Shown piece after piece: positions 35,937 to 46,285 of a stretch of DNA of 64,000 nt (the stretch's first letter is position 1; each line of letters begins with the position of its first letter). The translations under genes were made by a program, and so were the position numbers. Origin of the DNA: Paracoccus zhejiangensis (GTDB taxonomy: Bacteria; Pseudomonadota; Alphaproteobacteria; Rhodobacterales; Rhodobacteraceae); the NCBI RefSeq assembly GCF_002847445.1, contig NZ_CP025430.1, positions 620,001-684,000 of the forward strand. Reading direction: 5' to 3'. A model generated the notes under the pieces. The model had not been told where the DNA came from. It saw only the letters and a list, made by a program, of their open reading frames with translations, and made no database searches.

Positions 35937-36090
35937 CCAAACCTCCGGCCCCGGTCGCGGGGCAATTCACATCCGTCCCTTGCAGCGGACCTCGCCCGTT
36001 ACTAAGACTCTGTCAACCTTTCGCGTCTATGCCTTTGGACCTCGACCCGGGGCGAATCGTGCGGAACGGACAATCAGGCAAGGAAGACAG

Positions 36091-36723
36091 ATGAGCAATC
36101 CGGCAGAAATCTACATGAACACCCTTGTCCCCATGGTCGTCGAACAGACCTCGCGCGGGGAACGGGCCTATGACATCTTCTCGCGCCTGCTGAAGGAACG
36201 GATCATCTTCGTGGCGGGTCCCGTGCATGACGGCATGGCCACGCTGATCTCGGCGCAGCTCTTGTTTCTCGAGGCGGAAAATCCGTCGAAGGACATCAGC
36301 ATGTACATCAACAGCCCCGGCGGCGTGGTGACCTCGGGCCTGTCGATCTATGACACGATGCAATACATCCGCCCGCGCGTCTCGACGCTGGTGGTGGGCC
36401 AGGCCTCGTCGATGGGCTCGCTGCTGCTGACGGCGGGGGAAAAGGGCCTGCGCTATTCGCTGCCGAACAGCCGGATCATGGTGCACCAGCCTTCGGGCGG
36501 CTTCCGTGGCACCGCGACCGATCTGCTGATCCAGGCCAAGGAGACCGAAAGCCTGAAGCGGCGGCTGAACGAGATCTATGTCAAGCATACTGGCCGCACG
36601 CTGGAAGAGGTCGAGACCGCGCTGGACCGCGACAGCTACATGTCGCCGGAAGAGGCGAAGGACTGGGGCCTGATCGACGAGGTTCTGGCGCCGCGTGGCA
36701 AGGCCGAACCCGAGAAGAAATAG
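36091..36723 (+). CDS. clpP: ATP-dependent Clp protease proteolytic subunit
   Basis: 210 residues from ATG 36091 (site AAGGAAG). Serine peptidase forming the two-ring ClpP chamber. Nucleophile Ser in G-Q-A-S-S-M-G-S, His in I-M-V-H-Q-P-S-G-G, and the family N-terminal V-P-M-V-V-E-Q-T. Followed by clpX after a 174-base gap that may hold a second promoter. Confidence 0.98.
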   Translation: MSNPAEIYMNTLVPMVVEQTSRGERAYDIFSRLLKERIIFVAGPVHDGMATLISAQLLFLEAENPSKDISMYINSPGGVVTSGLSIYDTMQYIRPRVSTLVVGQASSMGSLLLTAGEKGLRYSLPNSRIMVHQPSGGFRGTATDLLIQAKETESLKRRLNEIYVKHTGRTLEEVETALDRDSYMSPEEAKDWGLIDEVLAPRGKAEPEKK

Positions 36724-36897
36724 GCCCGAATGCTCGACGTATTGGGGATTGTGACGCGACGCGGCGAACCCTAACATAGAGGCAAGGCCCGGCCCGGGCA
36801 TCCTGCGGGCCGGTCGGGGGCAATTCGGGCGGATCAGGATCCGTCTGCACGGGCCAAGGGGCGGGGGTGCCCCGAGGCGATGGAAGGAAAGAAGTCG

Positions 36898-38163
<1,266 letters not shown>

Positions 38164-38187
38164 GGCTGGGGCGCGGGAGAAACCGGT

Positions 38188-38216
38188 AAAGGGCCGCCGC
38201 AGGGTGGCCTTTTTTC
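38188..38216 (+). terminator. Terminator of clpX
   Basis: AAAGGGCCGCC pairs with GGTGGCCTTTT (two G-T pairs), 4-nt loop GCAG, followed by a run of Ts (38210-38215). Located 25 bases after the stop. Confidence 0.85.
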
Positions 38217-38404
38217 GTGGGTGACGCGAGTGGGAGATGGCGAGGTTTGGGGGGGAGTGTGTGTTCCGAGGCCAGAGCTGCCATGCGGCAACTACCTTCC
38301 TCGTGTCCGCTTGCGATCCCGCTCCATCCTCAGTTAGCCCTTGCTCTTATGCATGGAAGCCGCAATCTTAATCCCGATACTTGAACTCAAGTTTGGGATG
38401 ACGG

Positions 38405-38845
38405 ATGTTTGGTTTTCTAAGAAAACTGCGGGGATTCTCCGGCAATACTAGCGCAGATTTTCCTGGCGCTTTCTCTGCCTCGCAAATCATCTTCCTTCAG
38501 CTCCCATTTTGCGATCTGGATCCGATCAGTTTATGCGCCAAACTCGAGGATGATGAGTTTGCTTTAGGCTATCTGTTCGGGGTGGCTGATATGGCGAACT
38601 ACCAGTTCAACCGATCCGCTACCGGCGATCAGGATGCTGCGCTGAACTACATTCGACATGTGTTCATCGAGTCACTTGGTGGAGACGGGGAAGAGCGTTT
38701 CATGCAGGCACTTCGTAGGCAGTCATCGCCGGTTTTCGGACAAGGGCGGCAAGTGGGAGCTGACGATCTTGGAGGTTGGTTGCAATCTCAAGGGCAACGG
38801 CATGCATTGGGCCTCGCTCGGCATTTCTCTGAGCTGTCACGCTAA
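38405..38845 (+). CDS. Orphan cytosolic protein in a lower-GC stretch
   Basis: 146 residues. Codons with A or T in third position are far more common than in any neighbour, and the flanking 38220-39000 region is likewise lower in GC. Segments such as D-D-E-F-A-L-G-Y-L-F-G-V-A-D-M-A and F-I-E-S-L-G-G-D-G-E-E-R-F look like a genuine folded helical protein. No family recognised. A second open frame at 38658-38993 overlaps the end but lacks support. Acquisition by transfer is likely. Confidence 0.6.
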   Translation: MFGFLRKLRGFSGNTSADFPGAFSASQIIFLQLPFCDLDPISLCAKLEDDEFALGYLFGVADMANYQFNRSATGDQDAALNYIRHVFIESLGGDGEERFMQALRRQSSPVFGQGRQVGADDLGGWLQSQGQRHALGLARHFSELSR

Positions 38846-38999
38846 GGCAGACATTGGTCGCTACCGCGACGAACGGCAGCTAGTTCGCGTTGCGGACATC
38901 CATACCCAACTTCCGAAAGGTTCTTCGACAGCTTCTGTTCTGTATGACTTCGTAAACCTGAGATATTCCAACCACAGGCATCATTTACTGTAACGCGCC

Positions 39000-39020
39000 G
39001 GGCCGCAGGCCGGCCCTTTT
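39000..39020 (+). terminator. Short hairpin with T run after the lower-GC region
   Basis: GGGCCG / CGGCCC with a CAGGC loop and TTTT follows. It closes the lower-GC stretch just ahead of the RidA-like gene. Confidence 0.6.
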
Positions 39021-39035
39021 CATTGGGAGAACGCG

Positions 39036-39407
39036 ATGATCCGGCGGATATCCTCAGGCGGTGTCTACGAGCAGAAGATCGGCTATTGCCGGGCGGTGGT
39101 GGCCAATGGCATGGTCCATGTCGCGGGCACGGTGGCCACGGGCGATCCGGTGCCCGGGAACGTGGTCGACCAATGCCGCTCGGCGCTGGCGGTGATCGGG
39201 CGGGCGCTGACCGAGGCCGGGTCGGGTTTCGACCAGGTGATCCGCGTCACCTATATGCTGCCCGACCGGGCCGAGTTCGAACCCTGCTGGCCGCTTCTGG
39301 CCGAGACCTTCGGCCCCAATCCGCCCGCAGCCACCATGATCGAATGCGGGCTGATCGACCCGAAATACCGCATCGAGATCGAGGTGACGGCGCTTGTGCC
39401 AAAGTGA
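39036..39407 (+). CDS. RidA/YjgF family protein lacking the canonical Arg
   Basis: 123 residues with the RidA core: G-x-V-Y-E-Q-K-I-G-Y, V-A-G-T-V-A, D-Q-V-I-R-V-T-Y-M-L and I-E-I-E-V-T-A-L-V. Classical RidA hydrolyses reactive imines using an Arg in P-A-R-x-x-x-E; here that segment is P-P-A-A-T-M-I-E-C, so the Arg is absent. It therefore belongs to a non-RidA subgroup with unproven activity. Confidence 0.88.
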   Translation: MIRRISSGGVYEQKIGYCRAVVANGMVHVAGTVATGDPVPGNVVDQCRSALAVIGRALTEAGSGFDQVIRVTYMLPDRAEFEPCWPLLAETFGPNPPAATMIECGLIDPKYRIEIEVTALVPK

Positions 39408-39497
39408 ACCCGGACGGTCGCAGGGACCGGCTCGGCTCTGGACCTTTGGCGGTGATTGCGCCATACCAAACGGGATATTCCTTGGAGCATCCGACCC

Positions 39498-39881
39498 ATG
39501 TCCGTGAAATCCCTCGCGCTTCGCTTTTTCACCTGGTGGAACAGCGAAACCTGGAACACGCAATTCTGGACCTGGCGCTATGGCCAGAAGGTCGGCGAGG
39601 ACAGCCAGGGCAATATCTTCTACCAGGACAAGACCGGCGCGCGTCGTTGGGTGATCTATAACGGCGAGGCCGAGGCCAGCCGGGTCGATCCCGAATGGCA
39701 TGGCTGGCTGCACCACACCTGGGCCGAGCCGCCGACCAAGGCGCCGCTGCCGCATCGCCCCTGGGAAAAGCCGCACCTGCCGAACCTGACCGGCACCGGC
39801 GAGGCCTATCGCCCCGATGGCTCGATCTATCGCACCGATCCCGCCAAGCGCAGCGATTACGACGCCTGGCAGCCGGAATAA
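39498..39881 (+). CDS. NADH:ubiquinone oxidoreductase accessory subunit NDUFA12-like
   Basis: 127 residues from ATG 39498. The conserved segment [11 protein letters not shown] and R-W-V-I-Y-N-G, followed by P-E-W-H-G-W-L-H-H, define the NDUFA12/B17.2 family. In alphaproteobacteria it is an accessory subunit of complex I and is found next to mlaD and DUF2155, as here; it ends one base before mlaD. Confidence 0.94.
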   Translation: MSVKSLALRFFTWWNSETWNTQFWTWRYGQKVGEDSQGNIFYQDKTGARRWVIYNGEAEASRVDPEWHGWLHHTWAEPPTKAPLPHRPWEKPHLPNLTGTGEAYRPDGSIYRTDPAKRSDYDAWQPE

Positions 39882-39882
39882 C

Positions 39883-40368
39883 ATGTCTGCTTCCGCCGAG
39901 CATCGGGCCGAGCTGATCGCCGGCGCCGCGGTTCTGGCCGTCGCGCTGGGGTTCCTGGGCTGGTCGGCCGGGCGTGACCTGCTGCCCGGCAGTGCCAGCG
40001 GTTACGACCTGATCGCCTCGTTTCCCGATGTCGATGGCGTCGAGGTTGGCACCGAGGTGCGGCTGGCGGGCGTGCGCGTCGGCCGTGTCACCGATATCTC
40101 GCTGAACCCGCAGACCTACATGGCCGATGCGGTGATCCGCGTGCCCGAGGATGTGCTGCTGCCCGCCGACAGCGCCGCGCTGATCCAGTCCGACGGGCTG
40201 CTCGGTGGCGCCTATATCCAGCTTCAACCCGGCGGCAGCATGGACAACCTTGCCCCCGGCGACGAGATCGAGGACGTGCAGGGCGCGGTCAGCCTGATCT
40301 CGCTGATGATGAAATTCGTCGACAGCCAGGCCAGCGATGGGGATAGCGACAGTGGGGCCAGCCAATGA
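39883..40368 (+). CDS. mlaD: MlaD: MCE-domain lipid transport protein
   Basis: 161 residues. One N-terminal membrane anchor (about 9-28) then an MCE domain (D-V-D-G-V-E-V-G-T-E-V-R-L-A-G-V-R-V-G-x-V) and a Q-S-D-G-L-L-G-G-A-Y-I-Q-L loop, as in MlaD. Part of the periplasmic phospholipid shuttle that keeps outer membrane asymmetry. The other mla genes are not in this window. Overlaps DUF2155 by ATGA. Confidence 0.92.
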   Translation: MSASAEHRAELIAGAAVLAVALGFLGWSAGRDLLPGSASGYDLIASFPDVDGVEVGTEVRLAGVRVGRVTDISLNPQTYMADAVIRVPEDVLLPADSAALIQSDGLLGGAYIQLQPGGSMDNLAPGDEIEDVQGAVSLISLMMKFVDSQASDGDSDSGASQ

Positions 40369-40727
40369 TCCGCCGTCTTGCCTTGATGACCGCTGCCCTT
40401 GCCGCCCTGACCCTGCCCGTCGCGGCGCAGGAGGTGGCGCGCGGCAAAGGTGCGCTGCTCCGCGGGCTCGACAAGGTTTCGGGCCAGACCACCGATCTGA
40501 TGGTCGCCGTGGGCGAGGCCGCGCGTTATGGCCGGCTCGAGGTGCGTCTGGGGGAATGCCGCTATCCGGCGGGCGATCCCAGTTCGGATGCCTATGCGCA
40601 GCTGAGCATCACCGACATGAGCGAGAACACCACCATCTTCAGCGGCTGGATGATCGCCTCATCGCCCGCGCTCTCGGCGCTGGATGATGCCCGCTATGAT
40701 GTCTGGGTGATCTCCTGCCAAAGCTGA
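40365..40727 (+). CDS. DUF2155 family secreted protein
   Basis: 120 residues with a signal peptide (ends V-A-A-Q). Motifs A-x-L-R-G-L-D-K-V-S-G, C-R-Y-P, and F-S-G-W-M-I-A-S-S-P-A-L mark DUF2155; two Cys (C-R-Y-P and I-S-C-Q) may form a disulfide. Function unknown but consistently next to mlaD and NDUFA12. Its end overlaps the convergent aat gene by 34 bases. Confidence 0.9.
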   Translation: MIRRLALMTAALAALTLPVAAQEVARGKGALLRGLDKVSGQTTDLMVAVGEAARYGRLEVRLGECRYPAGDPSSDAYAQLSITDMSENTTIFSGWMIASSPALSALDDARYDVWVISCQS

Positions 40728-41323
40728 TCGGCTGACAGAAGCGGCCGCGCCGTCAGATCGGCCTGATGCTTCAGCGCCTGTGTCAACTGCCGGCGATAGC
40801 TGGCGCGGGGGATCTCGGTTCCGCCCATGCGCGCCAGGTGCGGCGTCAGGAATTGCGTGTCGAACAGGGTGAAGCCGCAGCGCGACAGCTGCGACGAGAT
40901 CCAGATCAGCGCCATTTTCGAGCCATTGGTCCGCGCCGAGACCATGGATTCGCCAAAGAAGGCCGACCCCAGCGTGACGCCGAAGATGCCACCGGCGAAT
41001 TGCCCGTCATGGCGCACCTCCAGCGCGGCGGCGTGGCCCGCCTGGTGCAGCTGGCTGTAAAGCTCGGACAGGGGCGCGTTGATCCAGGTTTCGTCCCGCG
41101 CCGCGCAGGCCGAGACCACGGCATCGAAATCGCCATCGAGATGCGCCGACCAGCCGCCGCGCCTCAGATCCCTGAGCAGCGAGCGCGAGGCATGGACGCC
41201 GCCCACCGGCAGGACGCCCCGGCGCAGCGGATCGAACCAGTGCAGCGTCGGGTCGTCGGCGCTGGCGGCCATCGGGAAAATGCCCTGGGCATAGCCCGCC
41301 AGCAATTGCCGCGGCGTCAGCAC
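40694..41323 (-). CDS. aat: Leucyl/phenylalanyl-tRNA-protein transferase
   Basis: 209 residues from GTG 41323, one base after the accC stop. Transfers Leu or Phe to N-terminal Lys/Arg of proteins for N-end-rule degradation. Motifs: L-L-x-G-Y-A-Q-G-I-F-P-M-A, W-F-D-P-L-R-R-G, G-G-I-F-G-V and F-F-G-E-S-M. The N-end rule adaptor and ClpP-ClpX are the expected downstream partners; ClpS is not in the window. Confidence 0.95.
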   Translation of the reverse strand: MLTPRQLLAGYAQGIFPMAASADDPTLHWFDPLRRGVLPVGGVHASRSLLRDLRRGGWSAHLDGDFDAVVSACAARDETWINAPLSELYSQLHQAGHAAALEVRHDGQFAGGIFGVTLGSAFFGESMVSARTNGSKMALIWISSQLSRCGFTLFDTQFLTPHLARMGGTEIPRASYRRQLTQALKHQADLTARPLLSADQLWQEITQTS

Positions 41324-41324
41324 C

Positions 41325-42671
41325 TCAGCCGTAATGCTTGTCCAGCCAGCGTTCCAGCCAGTGGATCGAGTAATTGCCGGCGAGGATGTCCGGCTCTTGC
41401 AGCAGCGCGTCGAACAGCGGCACCGTGGTATCAACCCCGTCCACGATCAACTCGCCAAGCGCGCGCGACAGCCGGGCCAGCGCCTCGGGCCGGTCGCGGC
41501 CATGCACGATCAGCTTGCCGATGAGGCTGTCGTAATAGGGCGGGATGCGGTAGCCGTCATAGATGGCGCTGTCCATGCGCACGCCCAGGCCGCCCGGCGC
41601 GTGGTACTGGCTGATCCGGCCGGGGCTGGGGGTGAAACCCGGCACCTTCTCGGCATTGATCCGGACCTCGATGGCATGGCCGTTGATCTTCAGATCGTCT
41701 TGGGTGAATTCCATCTCTTCGCCGGCGGCAACGAGGATCTGCTGACGCACCAAGTCGACGCCGAAGATGGCTTCCGTCACCGGATGCTCGACCTGCAGGC
41801 GGGTGTTCATCTCGATGAAATAGAACTCGCCATCCTCATAGAGGAATTCGATCGTGCCGGCGCCGGCATATTGGATCTTGGCAACGGCATCGGCGCAGAT
41901 CTTGCCGATCCGGGCGCGTTCTTCCGGGGTGATGGCCGGGCCGGGAGCCTCTTCCAGCACCTTCTGGTGACGCCGTTGCAGCGAGCAGTCGCGCTCGCCC
42001 AGATGCACGGCCTTGCCACGGCCGTCACCAAAGACCTGGATCTCGATATGGCGCGGGCGCTGAAGGTATTTCTCGATATAGACATCCGGGTTGCCGAAGG
42101 CCGCCTTGGCCTCGGCGCGGGCGGTGCGGAAGGCGACCTCGAGGCCCTTCTCGTCCTGCGCCACCTTCATGCCGCGACCACCGCCGCCCGCCGTGGCCTT
42201 GATGATGACCGGATAGCCGATCTCTTGTGCCACCGCCTTGGCGGTCTCCATGTCATCGACGCCGCCGGCCGAACCGGGAACCACCGGAATGCCAAGCTCC
42301 TTGGCGGTTTCCTTGGCGGTGATCTTGTCGCCCATGATGCGGATATGCTCGGCCCGGGGGCCGATGAAGGTGATGCCGTGATCTTCCAGCATCTGCACGA
42401 AATTGGCGTTCTCCGACAGGAAGCCATAGCCCGGATGGATCGCCTGCGCCCCGGTGATCTCGCAGGCCGAGATGATCGCGGGCATGGACAGGTAGCTGTC
42501 GGTCGAGGGCGCCGGGCCGATGCAGACCGATTCGTCGGCCATGCGCACATGCATCGCGTCGGAATCGGCGGTGGAATGGACGGCGACGGACTGGATGCCC
42601 ATCTCGCGGCAGGCGCGGATCACGCGCAGGGCGATCTCGCCCCGGTTGGCGATCAGGATCTTGTCGAACAT
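41325..42671 (-). CDS. accC: Acetyl-CoA carboxylase biotin carboxylase subunit
   Basis: 448 residues, standard. ATP-grasp enzyme carboxylating the biotin of AccB. Start [13 protein letters not shown], the ATP loop G-G-G-G-R-G-M-K, and the catalytic region [14 protein letters not shown] are intact. Eight bases behind accB in the same operon, followed by aat. Confidence 0.98.
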   Translation of the reverse strand: MFDKILIANRGEIALRVIRACREMGIQSVAVHSTADSDAMHVRMADESVCIGPAPSTDSYLSMPAIISACEITGAQAIHPGYGFLSENANFVQMLEDHGITFIGPRAEHIRIMGDKITAKETAKELGIPVVPGSAGGVDDMETAKAVAQEIGYPVIIKATAGGGGRGMKVAQDEKGLEVAFRTARAEAKAAFGNPDVYIEKYLQRPRHIEIQVFGDGRGKAVHLGERDCSLQRRHQKVLEEAPGPAITPEERARIGKICADAVAKIQYAGAGTIEFLYEDGEFYFIEMNTRLQVEHPVTEAIFGVDLVRQQILVAAGEEMEFTQDDLKINGHAIEVRINAEKVPGFTPSPGRISQYHAPGGLGVRMDSAIYDGYRIPPYYDSLIGKLIVHGRDRPEALARLSRALGELIVDGVDTTVPLFDALLQEPDILAGNYSIHWLERWLDKHYG

Positions 42672-42678
42672 CAGCGCC

Positions 42679-43194
42679 TCACTCGACGACCATCAGGGGC
42701 GCGCCGAACTCGACCGGGTTGCCATCGTCGACGAGGATGCGCTTCACCGTGCCCGCGCGGGGCGAGGGGATGTGGTTCATCGTCTTCATCGCCTCGACGA
42801 TCATCAGCGTATCGCCCTCGGCGACCTGCTGGCCGATGGTGACGAAGGGCGCGGCGCCCGGTTCGGCCGAGAGATAGGCGGTGCCGACCATGGGCGAGGT
42901 GACGACGCCGGGCAGGCTGGCCGGGTCGTCGCTGGAGGCCGCGGGGGCAGCACCTGCCGCCGGGGCGGCAGCAGCAGCCACCGGCGCGGCGGCGGGGGCA
43001 TAGGCGGGGGCGGCGGCCTGAACCACCACCTGCTTGCCCTGCTTGGACAGGCTGACGGTCAGGCGGTCATGCTCGCCATATTCCCGCTTGACCGAAAGCT
43101 CGCTCAACTCGCTGGCGTTCAGAAGCTCGGCCAGGGACTGGATGAAGGCCACGTCGCCCTCGTGATGCTTGCTTTCTTTGGAGTCGTTGCTCAT
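42679..43194 (-). CDS. accB: Biotin carboxyl carrier protein of acetyl-CoA carboxylase
   Basis: 171 residues. N-terminal helical part, a Pro/Ala-rich linker (about 75-95) and a C-terminal biotinyl domain with the biotin-accepting Lys in E-A-M-K-T-M-N. Precursor of fatty acid synthesis step one with accC just downstream. The 117-base gap upstream should contain its promoter. Confidence 0.97.
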   Translation of the reverse strand: MSNDSKESKHHEGDVAFIQSLAELLNASELSELSVKREYGEHDRLTVSLSKQGKQVVVQAAAPAYAPAAAPVAAAAAPAAGAAPAASSDDPASLPGVVTSPMVGTAYLSAEPGAAPFVTIGQQVAEGDTLMIVEAMKTMNHIPSPRAGTVKRILVDDGNPVEFGAPLMVVE

Positions 43195-43311
43195 GCGGAC
43201 CTCTGCCGTGTGTTCATGCCGCCCTTTTTCTGGTCGCGGCGGTTCAGTCGCTTATAGCCGCTTCGATGACCCAAGGGGAAGGGAGTAGCGGCATATTCGG
43301 GTCAATCCGCC

Positions 43312-43626
43312 CTAGGCGGGTCGGCCGGCCTTTTCCTCGATGCCGGATTTGCCTTCGCGGCGGGCAAGTTCTGCCTCGACATCGGCCAGCGTCAGGTCGC
43401 GCGCTGCCAGCATGACGAGGAGGTGATAAAGCACGTCTGCCGCTTCCGAGGTCAGCCGGGCGCGGTCGCCCTTCACCGCCTCGATGATCGCCTCGATGGA
43501 TTCCTCGCCGAATTTCTCGGCGCATTTCTCGGGGCCTTTTGCCAGCAGCTTGGCCGTCCAGCTGGTGTCGGGATCGCCACCCTTGCGCGCATCGATGGTG
43601 GCGGCGAGGCGGTCAAGCGCGCTCAT
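43312..43626 (-). CDS. hisE: Phosphoribosyl-ATP pyrophosphatase
   Basis: 104 residues. Second step of histidine synthesis. Helical MazG-like fold with [10 protein letters not shown] and [11 protein letters not shown] metal-binding motifs. Last gene of hisA-DUF2867-hisF-hisE; overlaps hisF by ATGA. Confidence 0.96.
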   Translation of the reverse strand: MSALDRLAATIDARKGGDPDTSWTAKLLAKGPEKCAEKFGEESIEAIIEAVKGDRARLTSEAADVLYHLLVMLAARDLTLADVEAELARREGKSGIEEKAGRPA

Positions 43627-44384
43627 GTCAGCCTCATCGGGATGCCGGCGGCGGCCATATGGGCCTTGGCCTCGGCGATGGAGAAGGTGCCGAAATGGAA
43701 AATCGAGGCGGCCAGCACCGCGCTGGCATGGCCCTCGGTCACGCCCTCGACCAGATGGTCCAGCGTGCCGACGCCGCCCGAAGCGATGACCGGGATGCCG
43801 ACGGCATCCGAGATCGCCCGCGTCAGCGGCAGGTTATAACCTGATTTGGTGCCGTCGCGGTCCATGCTGGTCAACAGGATCTCGCCCGCGCCCTTGGCCT
43901 CGGCGAGGCGGGCGAATTCGACCGCGTCAATGCCGGTGGCCTTGCGCCCACCATGGGTGAAGATCTCCCATTTTCCCGGCGTCACGGTCTTGGCGTCGAC
44001 GGCCACGACGATGCACTGGCTGCCGAAGCGGTCGGCGGCCTCGGCCACCACGTCCGGGTTGGCGACGGCGGCCGAGTTGAAGCTGACCTTGTCGGCGCCG
44101 GCGAGCAGCAGCGCGCGCACATCCTGATGGCTGCGCACCCCGCCGCCCACGGTCAGCGGCACGAAGCATTGCTCGGCCGTGCGGGTCACCAGGTCGAACA
44201 TGGTGCCGCGGTTCTCATGGGTGGCGTGGATGTCGAGAAAGCAGATCTCGTCCGCGCCAGCGGCGTCATAGGCACGGGCGGCCTCGACCGGGTCACCGGC
44301 ATCGACGAGATCGACGAAATTGACGCCCTTGACCACGCGGCCATCGGCGACATCGAGACAGGGGATGATGCGCGTCTTCAGCAT
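43623..44384 (-). CDS. hisF: Imidazole glycerol phosphate synthase cyclase subunit
   Basis: 253 residues from ATG 44384. (beta/alpha)8 barrel that uses ammonia from HisH to make IGP and AICAR. Catalytic Asps lie in I-P-C-L-D-V (residue 11) and V-A-V-D-A-K-T. The start is chosen from the conserved [12 protein letters not shown]. hisH is not in the window. Confidence 0.97.
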   Translation of the reverse strand: MLKTRIIPCLDVADGRVVKGVNFVDLVDAGDPVEAARAYDAAGADEICFLDIHATHENRGTMFDLVTRTAEQCFVPLTVGGGVRSHQDVRALLLAGADKVSFNSAAVANPDVVAEAADRFGSQCIVVAVDAKTVTPGKWEIFTHGGRKATGIDAVEFARLAEAKGAGEILLTSMDRDGTKSGYNLPLTRAISDAVGIPVIASGGVGTLDHLVEGVTEGHASAVLAASIFHFGTFSIAEAKAHMAAAGIPMRLT

Positions 44385-44428
44385 GGCGCGGTCATAGCGC
44401 GCATTCACGGGCCGGGAAAGGGGGGCGG

Positions 44429-44881
44429 TCAGCGATCCGCAACGCGACCAAGGGCATTGCGCGACATGAGGATATGGAAGGGCATGACGGTCGCCAGATA
44501 GGCGCGGCCCGCGAGATTGTGGCAATGCACCCAGGTCGCGCCATAGACGATGCCCGACTGGCGCAGCACCGCGATGCGGAAATCCAGATGGCGGTCATCG
44601 AGGCCGAGGATGATCTCGTCCGGGGTGTCGCTGACGACCGGGAAGATGCCGATCGCGTCGCTTCCCGGCTTGGCTCCGGTCTTCAGACCGAACGGTGCGA
44701 CAATGGCGTTGCGTAGCGACAAGAGCCCGCGCGCCCATCCGGGCATGGCGAAGGCCAGCTGCGCGGCCTCTCGCGGGGGCAGGTCGGCCCGGGTGGCATA
44801 GCAATCCATGAAATCGCCCTTGCCCATCCGGTCCCAGAGGGCCGAGGAGGCGGGCAGGTCTGCCTTGCGCACCCGGCCCAT
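44429..44881 (-). CDS. DUF2867 family protein inside the his operon
   Basis: 150 residues. DUF2867 pattern: [23 protein letters not shown] and [16 protein letters not shown]. Function unknown; some family members resemble lipid-binding START-like proteins. Starts within the hisA stop (TGATG) and precedes hisF by 44 bases. Confidence 0.85.
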   Translation of the reverse strand: MGRVRKADLPASSALWDRMGKGDFMDCYATRADLPPREAAQLAFAMPGWARGLLSLRNAIVAPFGLKTGAKPGSDAIGIFPVVSDTPDEIILGLDDRHLDFRIAVLRQSGIVYGATWVHCHNLAGRAYLATVMPFHILMSRNALGRVADR

Positions 44882-45597
44882 CAGGCCAGCGACCTCAGCG
44901 CCTCGGCCAGGTCGATCGCCCCATCATAGAGCGCCCGGCCCGAGATGGCGCCGGCGATGATGCGGGTGTCGTTCAGCGCCTTGAGATCGGCCATCGAGGA
45001 CACACCGCCCGAGGCGATGACCGGGATGGTGACGGCGCGGGCCAGTGCCTCGGTCGCCGCGACATTCGGCCCCTGCATGGCGCCGTCGCGGTCGATATCG
45101 GTATAGATGATCGCGGCCACGCCCGCGTCCTGGAATTGCCGGGCCAGGTCGGTGACCATGACATTGGTTTCCTCGGCCCAACCCCGGGTGGCCACGCGGC
45201 CATTGCGGGCATCGATGCCGACGGCGATCTTGCCGGGAAAGGCCATGGCCGCCTCGCGCACCAGGTCGGGCTGTTCGACGGCCACGGTGCCAAGGATCAC
45301 GCGGGCGAGGCCCTTGTCCAGCCAGCCCTCGATCGTCGCCATGTCGCGGATGCCGCCGCCCAGCTGCGCCGGGATGCTGGTCGCGTTCAGAATGGCCTCG
45401 ACCGCCGCGCCATTCACCGGCTTGCCGGCGAAGGCCCCGTTCAGGTCGACGAGGTGCAGCCATTCGGCCCCGGCCTGCTGGAAGGCCAGTGCCTGCGCCG
45501 CCGGATCGGTGCCGAAGACGGTCGCCGCCTCCATCTCGCCGCGCAACAGGCGCACGCAGTTTCCGTCCTTCAGGTCGATGGCGGGATAGAGGATCAT
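44881..45597 (-). CDS. hisA: ProFAR isomerase
   Basis: 238 residues from ATG 45597. Amadori isomerisation of ProFAR to PRFAR in histidine synthesis. Catalytic Asps are in Y-P-A-I-D-L-K-D-G and Y-T-D-I-D-R-D-G. Upstream is the divergent DUF2147 gene, so this is the first gene of the his unit visible here. Confidence 0.97.
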   Translation of the reverse strand: MILYPAIDLKDGNCVRLLRGEMEAATVFGTDPAAQALAFQQAGAEWLHLVDLNGAFAGKPVNGAAVEAILNATSIPAQLGGGIRDMATIEGWLDKGLARVILGTVAVEQPDLVREAAMAFPGKIAVGIDARNGRVATRGWAEETNVMVTDLARQFQDAGVAAIIYTDIDRDGAMQGPNVAATEALARAVTIPVIASGGVSSMADLKALNDTRIIAGAISGRALYDGAIDLAEALRSLA

Positions 45598-45740
45598 GGG
45601 GGGACTCCGGCTGCTTCGCGGCGGGTGTGGCACAGGCGCGCCGGAAGGTGAAGGGCCGGACCCCACGTCATGCTTGATCGGTGGCGGGTGGCCGCGCATG
45701 ATCCGCTGCAGATCATTTCCTGAGGAGGGGAAATAGCCCA

Positions 45741-46124
45741 ATGAAGACCTTTGCCTTGGCCGCCGCCTTTGCCCTTGCCGCGGTTGCCGCCCATGCCGAC
45801 CCGATCGAAGGTGTCTGGCAGACCCAGCCCGATGACGGCGCCTTCGCCCATGTGACCATCGCCCCCTGCGGCAATGCCTATTGCGGCACCATCACCCGCG
45901 CCTTCAAGGACAAGGCCGAATTTGCCTCGCCCAACGTCGGCAAGCAGATCGTACGCAGCATGGTCGCCAAGGGCGACGGTAACTACGAGGGCCAGGTCTG
46001 GCGGCCGGCGAATGACAAGGTCTATAACGGCAAGGCCTCGGTCAGCGGCAACCAGATGAGCCTCGCGGGCTGCGTCGCCGGCGGGCTGATCTGCAAAAGC
46101 CAGACTTGGGTGAAGATCCAGTAA
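45741..46124 (+). CDS. DUF2147 family secreted protein
   Basis: 127 residues with signal peptide (cleavage at A-H-A-D). Core [26 protein letters not shown] and [13 protein letters not shown] identify DUF2147. A small extracytoplasmic beta-rich protein; function unknown. Strong ribosome site AGGAGGGG. Confidence 0.9.
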   Translation: MKTFALAAAFALAAVAAHADPIEGVWQTQPDDGAFAHVTIAPCGNAYCGTITRAFKDKAEFASPNVGKQIVRSMVAKGDGNYEGQVWRPANDKVYNGKASVSGNQMSLAGCVAGGLICKSQTWVKIQ

Positions 46125-46146
46125 TCGCGGCCAGCGATCCTGACGG

Positions 46147-46172
46147 ACGGCCCCCGTTTCGGGGGCCGTTTT
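46147..46172 (+). terminator. Terminator of the DUF2147 gene
   Basis: ACGGCCCCCG pairs perfectly with CGGGGGCCGT around a TTT loop and is followed by TTT. Located 23 bases after the stop. Confidence 0.9.
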
Positions 46173-46285
46173 GCATTCGGGGGTGAGGGAATTGCGGCAG
46201 ACTCGCCTTGCACGGGTCCGCGATCTGCGAGACATGACGGTTAAGGACCGCCCGTTGGGGGCGGGGTGTAACGAGGGAGTGTTTC

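Noticed and set aside
38658..38993. Open frame overlapping the end of the lower-GC orphan gene
   Set aside because: No ribosome site, odd composition (many Ser/His/Cys) and overlap with the better-supported frame; a frameshift joining the two cannot be fully excluded.
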